A DNA stretch of 64,000 nucleotides from Bacteroides pyogenes DSM 20611 = JCM 6294 (GTDB taxonomy: Bacteria; Bacteroidota; Bacteroidia; Bacteroidales; Bacteroidaceae): contig NZ_ATZH01000027.1 of the NCBI RefSeq assembly GCF_000428105.1, positions 1-64,000 of the forward strand, in the 5' to 3' direction. This document shows positions 7,704-15,969 of this stretch, one piece after another (position 1 is the stretch's first letter; the number at the start of each line of letters is the position of its first letter). Made by a program: the position numbers and the translations under genes. The notes below the pieces were generated by a model that was not told where the DNA came from, searched no databases, and saw only the letters and a program-made list of their open reading frames with translations.

Positions 7704-9392
7704 ATGGCTGACGATAAAAAAATTATCTTCTCAATGGTGGGGGTGAGCAAAGCGTTCCAACCAAATAAAAATGTGTTGAAAGACATTTACTTGTCGTTCT
7801 TCTATGGAGCAAAGATCGGTATCATAGGTCTGAATGGATCGGGAAAATCTACATTACTGAAGATTATTGCCGGTTTGGAAAAGTCCTACCAAGGCGAGGT
7901 GGTTTTCTCTCCGGGATATTCTGTAGGATACCTTGCCCAGGAACCTTATTTGGACGATACGAAAACTGTAAAAGAAGTGGTGATGGAAGGCGTGCAACCG
8001 GTTGTTGACGCGCTTGCGGAATATGAAGAGATAAATCAGAAGTTCGGCTTGCCTGAATATTATGAGGATCAAGATAAAATGGATGCTTTGTTTGCTCGTC
8101 AGGCTGAGTTGCAAGATATAATCGATGCTACGGATGCATGGAATCTGGATACTAAGTTGGAACGTGCGATGGATGCGCTCCGCTGTCCTCCTGAAGACCG
8201 GCCGGTGAAGCATCTGTCGGGCGGAGAACGCCGTCGGGTAGCGCTTTGCCGACTGCTTTTGCAGAAACCGGATATACTGTTGCTGGATGAGCCTACCAAC
8301 CATTTGGATGCGGAATCTATCGATTGGCTCGAACAGCATTTGCAGCAGTATGAAGGAACGGTGATTGCCGTGACACACGACCGCTACTTCCTGGATCATG
8401 TTGCGGGATGGATTCTTGAACTTGACCGCGGTGAAGGTATTCCATGGAAAGGAAATTATTCTTCGTGGTTGGAGCAAAAGACAAAGCGCATGGAGATGGA
8501 AGAAAAAACGGCCAGCAAACGCCGGAAGACTTTGGAACGAGAGCTGGAATGGGTGCGTATGGCTCCTAAAGCCCGTCAGGCAAAAGGTAAAGCTCGTTTG
8601 AACTCTTATGACAAATTGCTGAACGAGGATGTGAAAGAAAAGGAGGAGCGGCTGGAAATCTTCATTCCTAACGGCCCGCGTCTTGGAAATAAGGTTATTG
8701 AAGCGAAGAACGTAGCGAAAGCTTATGGCGATAAGCTATTGTTTGACGACTTGAACTTCATGCTTCCCCCCAATGGCATCGTAGGAGTAATCGGTCCGAA
8801 CGGTGCGGGTAAGACAACGCTTTTCCGTTTAATAATGGGGATGGAAACTGTAGATAAGGGTGAGTTTGAAGTAGGAGAGACAGTTAAGGTAGCTTATGTA
8901 GACCAACAGCATAAGGATATCGACCCGAACAAGAGTGTCTATCAGGTGATCTCCGGTGGCAACGAATTGTTGCGTATGGGCGGTCGCGACATCAACGCCC
9001 GCGCTTACTTGTCGCGTTTTAATTTCTCCGGCACCGATCAGGAAAAACTATGCGGAGTGCTTTCCGGCGGTGAGCGTAACCGTTTGCATCTGGCGATGGC
9101 ATTGAAAGAAGAAGGAAACGTTTTGTTGCTTGATGAGCCGACCAATGATATCGATGTAAACACACTGCGTGCTCTTGAAGAGGGTCTGGAAGATTTTGCC
9201 GGTTGTGCCGTCGTAATTTCCCACGACCGTTGGTTCCTCGACCGTATTTGTACACATATTCTGGCATTCGAGGGAGATTCGAATGTATTCTATTTTGAAG
9301 GTTCTTACTCGGAGTATGAAGAGAATAAGATGAAACGTCTGGGTAATGTAGAACCGAAACGCATGCGTTACAGGAAGTTGATGACAGATTAA
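7704..9392 (+). CDS. ettA: ABC-F protein EttA, energy-dependent translational throttle
   Basis: A 562-residue ABC-F ATPase with two nucleotide-binding domains and no membrane segments. The first Walker A is GLNGSGKST (about 42-50), with signature LSGGERRR and Walker B LLLDEPTNHLD. The second has GPNGAGKTT, LSGGER and LLLDEPTNDID. The length and the arm inserted in the first domain (about 95-135) match EttA rather than Uup or antibiotic-resistance ABC-F proteins. EttA binds the ribosomal E site and gates entry into elongation according to ATP/ADP. It is monocistronic here, with its own promoter and terminator. Confidence 0.93.
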   Translation: MADDKKIIFSMVGVSKAFQPNKNVLKDIYLSFFYGAKIGIIGLNGSGKSTLLKIIAGLEKSYQGEVVFSPGYSVGYLAQEPYLDDTKTVKEVVMEGVQPVVDALAEYEEINQKFGLPEYYEDQDKMDALFARQAELQDIIDATDAWNLDTKLERAMDALRCPPEDRPVKHLSGGERRRVALCRLLLQKPDILLLDEPTNHLDAESIDWLEQHLQQYEGTVIAVTHDRYFLDHVAGWILELDRGEGIPWKGNYSSWLEQKTKRMEMEEKTASKRRKTLERELEWVRMAPKARQAKGKARLNSYDKLLNEDVKEKEERLEIFIPNGPRLGNKVIEAKNVAKAYGDKLLFDDLNFMLPPNGIVGVIGPNGAGKTTLFRLIMGMETVDKGEFEVGETVKVAYVDQQHKDIDPNKSVYQVISGGNELLRMGGRDINARAYLSRFNFSGTDQEKLCGVLSGGERNRLHLAMALKEEGNVLLLDEPTNDIDVNTLRALEEGLEDFAGCAVVISHDRWFLDRICTHILAFEGDSNVFYFEGSYSEYEENKMKRLGNVEPKRMRYRKLMTD

Positions 9393-9434
9393 AAAAGTCT
9401 GTGTTTAACCATTTTCGTTATCAAGGAAAATAAT

Positions 9435-9469
9435 GGGGCTGTCTCAATATTGAAAGATGAGGCAGCCTC
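9435..9469 (+). terminator. probable terminator after ettA
   Basis: GGGGCTGTCTCA (9435-9446) pairs with TGAGGCAGCCTC (9458-9469), one G-T mismatch. The 361-bp gap 9393-9753 holds this hairpin and the promoter of the next gene; I see nothing else in it. Confidence 0.6.
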
Positions 9470-9698
9470 TCTTATAATCGGTGAATTGAAACCTAATAGC
9501 CATTTGTTTTCGTCCTGATTGCTGACCAATGCAAAGCTAAAACAGGGGGGATTATTCTAAAAAGATTTTTAACCTATGGGGTTTTCGATTGTCAATTCTA
9601 TTTTAACGCAAACTCGCTGCTTCTTGCTTATGTAAGAAAATGTTTATCTCTCTAAAATAATGTAGCATAAATGCAATGTGATTCTAAATAATATTAAT

Positions 9699-9707
9699 TA
9701 CATTTGC
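9699..9707 (+). promoter_or_regulatory. predicted -7 box of Oar-like receptor gene
   Basis: TACATTTGC matches TAnnTTTG, giving a leader of roughly 40 nt before the ATG at 9754. Confidence 0.5.
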
Positions 9708-9753
9708 AGAAAATGTACAACCTATTATATAGTATTAACAAACCGATTACATT

Positions 9754-12700
9754 ATGCAAGGAAGAATCCGATCTTTTTTCTTAGTAGCGATGCTAATGCT
9801 TTTTGCTACTGCCGGTGCTCAAGTTACTACTTCGAGTATGAGTGGTAAAGTGTCTGCACAAGATGAGTCTATTATTGGGGCAACGGTCGTTGCTGTTCAC
9901 GAACCGTCGGGTACCCGTTATGGAACCGTAACCAATGCCAGCGGACAATTCAATCTACAGGGTATGCGTACAGGAGGTCCATACAAAGTGGAAGTTTCTT
10001 ATGTCGGCTACCAGACGGCTATTTATACGGGAGTTAACCTTTCGTTGGGAGAAAATTATGTGTTGAATATTTCTTTAAAGGAAAGTTCCGAGTTGCTCGA
10101 TGAGGTTACTGTAACGGCACAAAGAACAGTGGAGAAAATGGGGACGGTGACTAATGTAAGTGAGCGTCAGCTTACTACGCTGCCGACTATTAATCGAAGC
10201 ATTACCGATTTTACCAAGCTTTCTCCTTATGCCGGAGGGAGTAACTCTTTTGCAGGACGTGACGGACGGTATAATACAATCACTATTGATGGCGCGGCCT
10301 TGAATAATAATTTCGGTTTAAGTTCGAGAAATATGCCGGGCGGAGATGCTCAACCTATTTCCCTTGATGCTATTGACGAAATAAGCGTGAATGTATCTCC
10401 TTATAACGTTACATATTCGAATTTTACCGGAGCCTCTATTAATGCGGTTACAAAAAGCGGTACGAATAATATAAAAGGAACTGCTTATACTTATCAGAAG
10501 CCGAAAAATTTCATCGGAAAATCTATTAATGGCGTCGATGTGCCTAATGTGAAAAGTTACCGGTCGAGCATGTACGGGTTTACGTTAGGAGCGCCGATCG
10601 TGAAAGACAAACTGTTTTTCTTTGTGAACGCCGAATTGGAGAACAGTACTTCTCCGGGTATATTGTGGACGCCAAATAAAGAAAACATTGGTAGCGGCGA
10701 TAATAAAATGCATATCTCCAGAACCTGGATAGGTGATTTGAAAACAGTCAGCGATTTTGTACGCAGCACATATGGCTATGATCCCGGAAATTATGAAAAG
10801 TTTGACGACTTTGAAAGTAAGAACTGGAAGATAATGGCCCGTATGGACTGGAACATTAATAAAGCGCACAAATTGTCTTTGCGCTTCAATACCGTGAAGT
10901 CTGAGAATGACGCCAGCATCAGTTCGACTTCTTCTGTCATTACAAAGACGAATTCGAATCGTTACGGAGTCGATGCTTTTACATTTGGCAATTCCAACTA
11001 TGGTTTCAAAAACATTGTTACTTCTCTTTCCGGAGAGTTGAACAGTATTTTGTCTGCCACCGTACAGAACAAGCTGTTGATGACTTATACGCATATTCGT
11101 GATACCCGTAATACCAAAGGAGATCCGTTCCCGATGGTGGACATATATAAGGACAATAAGCAATATATGACATTGGGCACGGAATTGTTTACGCCTTTTA
11201 ATAATGTGGAAAACAATGTGTTTACTATTACCGATAATGTGACTATCAATAAGAGAAACCATTTGATAACAGCCGGAGCCACTTTTGAAAGACAATATTT
11301 CATGAACTCTTATTTACGTGCTCCATACGGGTATTACCGTTATGCGTCGATGGCGGATTTTATGGAAAACAAACTGCCAACCTTATATGGCATTACTTAT
11401 GGATACCACGGAAAGGATGCGCCGGGAGCAGAACTTACATTCGGAATGCTTGGAGCTTACGCTCAGGACGAATATTCGATTACGCCAAACTTTAAGCTGA
11501 CTTACGGTCTTCGTTTTGATTTGCCTATTTATTTTGACGATATGGCAGAAAACGAAGCGATTAAGAAAGAGTCATTCAATAATACGCATGTGGATGTATC
11601 TAAGTGGCCGAAAAGTAAGTTATTGGTTTCTCCCCGTTTGGGATTCAACTGGGATGTAAAGGGAGACCGTTCCATTGTATTGACCGGAGGAACGGGGTTG
11701 TTTACGGGATTGTTGCCTTTTGTATGGTTTACGAATCAGCCTACCAATGCAGGCCAGATGCAAAATATGGTCGAGTTTAAAAAGGAAGAATTACCGTCAG
11801 ACTTTAGCTTTAACCCGAATTACAAAGAAACTCTTGGCAAGTATCCTAATCTGTTCCCGACTTCTCCCGATAAAACCGTGCCCGGTTCTATCGCTTATGT
11901 CGATCCGAACTTTAAAATGCCTCAAGTGTGGCGCAGTAACGTAAATGCGGAATTCCAATTGCCTTACGGGTTTATGCTTTCCGTAGGCGCCATGTATACG
12001 CGCGATGTCTATAATGTGGTTCAAAAAAACATAAACGAAAGCGCTCCTTCGGGAGAATATAGCGAACAACCGGGACGTGTGTATTGGGAGAGAAATAAAT
12101 ATTACAGTAATGACAAAACGAAAACTGTTATCCAGCTGACTAATGGAGATGAAAAAGGATACCAGTATTCATTCAATGCGGTGCTGACGAAGAAATTCGA
12201 TTTCGGTTTTACCGGTTCATTCGGTTATACATATACCATGGCCAAGGATATGACCGCCAATCCGGGCTCCTCTGCCGCTTCTGTATGGCAGAACAATGTG
12301 GCTGTCAATTCTTTGAACGATCCGGGCCTTTCTTATTCATTATTCTCTACTCCTCATCGTCTGATTGCCAATGCATCTTATGAGATAGCTTATGCAAATA
12401 TGAAAACCACTGTATCTTTGTTCTATACCGGATATCAGCAGGGACGTTTTTCGTATACTTATTATAATGATATGAATGGTGACGGAAATTATTCCGATTT
12501 GATTTACGTGCCGGCTTCCAAAGATGAAATGAAGTTTGTTGATGTTAAGGATAAAGAGACAAATGCTATTACCTATTTGGCAGCCGAACAGCAGGAGGAT
12601 TTTTGGAATTATGTAATCAATGATTCTTATTTGAAAGAACGTAAAGGGAAATATGTTGAGCGTGCTGCGGCTTTAGAACCGTGGATTCATCGTTTCGACA

Positions 12701-13002
12701 TGAAGATTGCCCAGGATTTCTATGCTAAAATAGGCGGTCGTAAATATGGGATTCAAGTAAGTCTCGATATGCTGAACGTGGGCAATCTGTTGAATTCAAA
12801 ATGGGGAGCTTATCGTTCATGCGGCTTGCAGAGCTACAACAATGTCAGACTTTTGAAAACTGCGAGTAAGGTAGGAGAGCCTCTTACTTACCAACTGAAC
12901 GCTCCTTCACGCGAAGAGTTTTTGAAGAATTCCAAATGGGATTATACGGCTTCAACCGGAAGTGCGTGGCAGATGCAATTGGGTGTTAAATTGACATTCT
13001 AA
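9754..13002 (+). CDS. Oar-like TonB-dependent outer membrane receptor
   Basis: A 1082-residue outer membrane protein. A signal peptide (about 1-23, ending AGAQ) precedes a carboxypeptidase-regulatory-like beta-sandwich (about 28-110, with 'GTVTNASGQFNL' and 'VEVSYVGYQT'), then a plug domain with 'ELLDEVTVTAQR' (about 113-124) and a long beta-barrel ending in 'QLGVKLTF', a typical aromatic outer-membrane C-terminus. The plug and 'SPYNVTYSNFTGASINAVTKSG' region follow the Oar/DUF-type TonB-dependent receptors of Bacteroidetes rather than SusC, and no SusD gene follows. The cargo is unknown. It is a single-gene unit with its own promoter and a strong terminator downstream. Confidence 0.88.
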   Translation: MQGRIRSFFLVAMLMLFATAGAQVTTSSMSGKVSAQDESIIGATVVAVHEPSGTRYGTVTNASGQFNLQGMRTGGPYKVEVSYVGYQTAIYTGVNLSLGENYVLNISLKESSELLDEVTVTAQRTVEKMGTVTNVSERQLTTLPTINRSITDFTKLSPYAGGSNSFAGRDGRYNTITIDGAALNNNFGLSSRNMPGGDAQPISLDAIDEISVNVSPYNVTYSNFTGASINAVTKSGTNNIKGTAYTYQKPKNFIGKSINGVDVPNVKSYRSSMYGFTLGAPIVKDKLFFFVNAELENSTSPGILWTPNKENIGSGDNKMHISRTWIGDLKTVSDFVRSTYGYDPGNYEKFDDFESKNWKIMARMDWNINKAHKLSLRFNTVKSENDASISSTSSVITKTNSNRYGVDAFTFGNSNYGFKNIVTSLSGELNSILSATVQNKLLMTYTHIRDTRNTKGDPFPMVDIYKDNKQYMTLGTELFTPFNNVENNVFTITDNVTINKRNHLITAGATFERQYFMNSYLRAPYGYYRYASMADFMENKLPTLYGITYGYHGKDAPGAELTFGMLGAYAQDEYSITPNFKLTYGLRFDLPIYFDDMAENEAIKKESFNNTHVDVSKWPKSKLLVSPRLGFNWDVKGDRSIVLTGGTGLFTGLLPFVWFTNQPTNAGQMQNMVEFKKEELPSDFSFNPNYKETLGKYPNLFPTSPDKTVPGSIAYVDPNFKMPQVWRSNVNAEFQLPYGFMLSVGAMYTRDVYNVVQKNINESAPSGEYSEQPGRVYWERNKYYSNDKTKTVIQLTNGDEKGYQYSFNAVLTKKFDFGFTGSFGYTYTMAKDMTANPGSSAASVWQNNVAVNSLNDPGLSYSLFSTPHRLIANASYEIAYANMKTTVSLFYTGYQQGRFSYTYYNDMNGDGNYSDLIYVPASKDEMKFVDVKDKETNAITYLAAEQQEDFWNYVINDSYLKERKGKYVERAAALEPWIHRFDMKIAQDFYAKIGGRKYGIQVSLDMLNVGNLLNSKWGAYRSCGLQSYNNVRLLKTASKVGEPLTYQLNAPSREEFLKNSKWDYTASTGSAWQMQLGVKLTF

Positions 13003-13024
13003 AATTTGCATAATATCGAAAAGT

Positions 13025-13073
13025 TGTGCCGGCAAAGCTGTTGAATGACATCGTTTGCCGGCACATTTTTTTT
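13025..13073 (+). terminator. rho-independent terminator
   Basis: TGTGCCGGCAAA (13025-13036) pairs perfectly with TTTGCCGGCACA (13054-13065), followed by a run of T on the plus strand. It ends the Oar-like receptor transcript. Confidence 0.85.
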
Positions 13074-13157
13074 ATATTCTCGTTTCTCAAACAAGGATTA
13101 TCGGCTGAGCGTTCGATCTATATCGATGGCTTTATCATACTTCAAAAAGTTCGCTTC

Positions 13158-14675
13158 TCAGAAAGTGAGTCCCAGCGATAACCCGGCTTTCCATAGCGTG
13201 GCGAAGCTGCGGTAATGAGCATATTCGGCATTTGCTTGTATGTAAACGCCTCCTTCTGTGATCAAAGAAACAGGAATATCCCAACGTGCCACTCCCGATA
13301 TTGTTGAACAATGAGACGAAAGCTGTTGGAATTTTCTATCCGTCAGCGGTTTTAAGATATCGGTCTCCTTCTGTTCCTCCATTTGTCGGCTTGCCGACAC
13401 GCTTTGGCGATAGCCTAAAGACAAGACCGTAGTCAGTGATGAATGCCGAAAAGCCTTGTTCGTCTGCCAGTCGAAGCGGAAGTTCGCTTGTTTTGCACCG
13501 ATGTGCCTTGTGCCATCAAGATAGTTTTCGTCCGTGATGTGAAGAGCTATTTCCGAAATCAGATTCCATGACAGGGTAGGAGAGGTTTGTCCGTACATTC
13601 CCGCCAGCTTGAACTCGCTCCGGCTATGAGCATAACTCCGCACGCTGTTCAGAAACGGATAAATGGCTCCGGTAGGCGAACCGAAAAGATTTTCCGTTCC
13701 GGAACGTTTTTTAGCGACAACACTTGCTTTCACCCCTTTCTGTCCGTTTGTATATGCCGCTTCACCGGAAAACACGTTTTCTTTCAATGTACATAGCGTG
13801 ATGTCTCCCAGGTCTTTCATTTGCTTATCGCATCCGAAATGACGATATCCTACCGATACCGATACACCGCGTTGGTGTTCCGGCAGCCATTCGAAACTTC
13901 CTCCGAAAGAAGCCCCGTCATAAAGAACGCCGGTGTTTGTTCCGGCGAAACGTACATAATGCATGCCCAAGCCCGTGAGATGATAAATCGTACTGCCTCC
14001 CAAATCGTTGAAAAATTTAAGCGTATTGTCTTGTTTGTATTTTCCTGCGTGAAGAGATACCGCCCCGCGATAATTGCCTGCTATTTTCCGGCTTCCGGCT
14101 ACGGTAACCCATAAATCGGATACGGTGTTTTTGGGGCGGGGGTCTACGTTTCTGAATTCCATGACCGCCCGATAAGCCAATCGTGCAGCCCATGTATATG
14201 CTTTTGCCTCATGCGTGTACTCACCGCTGAAGCGATAGGCCTCGCTGTTCAGGTCGCCTCCCTGCTCATCGGCGGAGACATACGGGTAAATTGTTTCGTA
14301 ATCGCTCGATTCGTTCCACAGAACCGATGTGCGCTTTTTATTGACATATTCTGCAGTGCCTCTGATTTCACTTTCCGGGGTGAACCGTAACACAGAATTT
14401 GCTTTGACGGCAAATCCATGTTCGCCGTCTCCCTGTTGCAAGGATACGCTTTCCGTTTCCTTATGTGTGAATCCTTCCACCAATATTTGAGATAGCGGAG
14501 CCTGATTCATAAAGATTTTTAAAGCGGGATTCTCCCAAACCCTTCCGGCGAAATGGCGGTCGGAGCGAACGTTCTGCCACACTTTCCGGTCGATGCGGAG
14601 AGTATCTGAAGCGTAGTTTGCAGCCGAAAAGATTCCCGTAGAGATGGCAACAAGAAGAAGGCGAAGTGTTGACAT
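13158..14675 (-). CDS. DUF6850-type outer membrane beta-barrel protein
   Basis: A 505-residue protein with an N-terminal signal peptide (about 1-22, cleaved near 'NYAS') and repeated alternating amphipathic strands ending in 'LWKAGLSLGLTF', as expected for a beta-barrel whose C-terminal Phe is recognised by BAM. I associate it with the DUF6850 family of Bacteroidales outer-membrane proteins. It follows the DUF4876 lipoprotein by 20 bp and is the last gene of the minus-strand operon headed by the receptor at 18717. That context suggests a role in the same uptake function, perhaps at the cell surface. No enzymatic motif is seen. Confidence 0.75.
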   Translation of the reverse strand: MSTLRLLLVAISTGIFSAANYASDTLRIDRKVWQNVRSDRHFAGRVWENPALKIFMNQAPLSQILVEGFTHKETESVSLQQGDGEHGFAVKANSVLRFTPESEIRGTAEYVNKKRTSVLWNESSDYETIYPYVSADEQGGDLNSEAYRFSGEYTHEAKAYTWAARLAYRAVMEFRNVDPRPKNTVSDLWVTVAGSRKIAGNYRGAVSLHAGKYKQDNTLKFFNDLGGSTIYHLTGLGMHYVRFAGTNTGVLYDGASFGGSFEWLPEHQRGVSVSVGYRHFGCDKQMKDLGDITLCTLKENVFSGEAAYTNGQKGVKASVVAKKRSGTENLFGSPTGAIYPFLNSVRSYAHSRSEFKLAGMYGQTSPTLSWNLISEIALHITDENYLDGTRHIGAKQANFRFDWQTNKAFRHSSLTTVLSLGYRQSVSASRQMEEQKETDILKPLTDRKFQQLSSHCSTISGVARWDIPVSLITEGGVYIQANAEYAHYRSFATLWKAGLSLGLTF

Positions 14676-14695
14676 AAAAATAGTTGAATGAAAGA

Positions 14696-15934
14696 TTAAT
14701 CAGCCAATGACGGAACTGCGTCGCGTTCGAAATCGTCTGTAGAATTATTCGTATCTTGTAATATTTTACGTCCGTCGGCAGTGGTAGAAAGTACTTTTCT
14801 GCGCACGCATTTGCCATGCTTGCTTTTATCATTGGAGCTTTTCCCGCAATATGTATATCCGGCATCGAGCGAAGCGTTTACTACATTCCATTTATGTTTG
14901 TCGGGTGTAGACAATTGTACGGCATCGACTACCCATGCATTGGGAATTTTGTAAGTAGAACTGTGCATTATTTTCTCTTTTCCGGTTTTAGGAATTATCA
15001 TTTTCCAGGAATATTCGTATTTATATTTCTCAAGGAAACCATCCTTTTCCTTCATGTCTACCAAAGCGTATGCCCTGTTTCCTTGCTGACTTGGAATCCA
15101 AGTAGACAAAGTATAACAATATATTTTATCCAAATTGGGAACACTCGGGTTATCCGTATCGGTAGTTGAGTTAGTGGATTTATCATACCATTCGAAGTTC
15201 GCTTTACTCAAATCGAATGAATTTGGATTTGATTCTTTGTGATTGGTGGCTTTATCGCATATAATGATAGATGCACCCGGCTGTACCATGTATTTTTTCT
15301 CACCATTGGAGGGGATGGAGTAAATAGCATCGGCGGTAATGGCTTCGCCCATTATATCCGGGGTATAATCGAATTTCGTTGAGGAGTTGAACTTGGTTTC
15401 TACCAATGTCAGTCCGCCTGCGTCCAATGCTTTGTCGGAGTTGTTCGTTATTTTAAAATACTGATCGCCCAGATATGGCTTTTGGGTATTCGGATACACG
15501 GTTCCCGCATAAAAAATCTCTTCAATCACAAAACCCGCGTTTTCGCTGTACACGAACGGATTGAAGCTAAGCGCGCAAGTTTCTCCTTTTACTGTGGCAG
15601 GATTTATTAGGGCTTTAAAGGTCGTGTTATGAGTTTTTCCATCCAGTTTATATGTTCCTTTCGCTTCGAACGAGATGGAGTAAAGGCCTTGAGGCATGTT
15701 CAATGCAAACCGATTGTCGCGAATGGAAACCTTTTCATTTTTCTCGATAGCATTCGTCAGGTTTTTGTAGGTAACACTTGCTTCCGTATAGCTGACTTCT
15801 TTGAGATTATTGATTTCACTCAACGTAAAGGTAACGGTTGAGACAGGAATGCCGTTTTTGCCGTTCTCATCGCTACAGGCACCCATGCAGAAAGCAAGGG
15901 TGATTACTACTAGTAAATTGATAATTTTTCTCAT
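14696..15934 (-). CDS. DUF4876-type lipoprotein
   Basis: A 412-residue lipoprotein. The signal sequence ends in a lipobox 'MGACSDENG', with Cys at about residue 20. Residues 30-130 look like a beta-sandwich ('TVTFTLSEINNL', 'ALNMPQGLYSISFEAKG'), and the rest includes 'GFVIEEIFYAGTVYPNT', which recalls LTD-like and DUF4876 proteins. It sits between a TonB receptor gene (35 bp upstream) and a DUF6850 barrel (20 bp downstream). It is likely a surface lipoprotein that cooperates with the receptor in ligand capture, by analogy with other receptor-lipoprotein pairs; the ligand is unknown. Confidence 0.75.
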   Translation of the reverse strand: MRKIINLLVVITLAFCMGACSDENGKNGIPVSTVTFTLSEINNLKEVSYTEASVTYKNLTNAIEKNEKVSIRDNRFALNMPQGLYSISFEAKGTYKLDGKTHNTTFKALINPATVKGETCALSFNPFVYSENAGFVIEEIFYAGTVYPNTQKPYLGDQYFKITNNSDKALDAGGLTLVETKFNSSTKFDYTPDIMGEAITADAIYSIPSNGEKKYMVQPGASIIICDKATNHKESNPNSFDLSKANFEWYDKSTNSTTDTDNPSVPNLDKIYCYTLSTWIPSQQGNRAYALVDMKEKDGFLEKYKYEYSWKMIIPKTGKEKIMHSSTYKIPNAWVVDAVQLSTPDKHKWNVVNASLDAGYTYCGKSSNDKSKHGKCVRRKVLSTTADGRKILQDTNNSTDDFERDAVPSLAD

Positions 15935-15969
15935 GTTTTCTTATTTTATCGGGTTTAAAAATTTGTTAT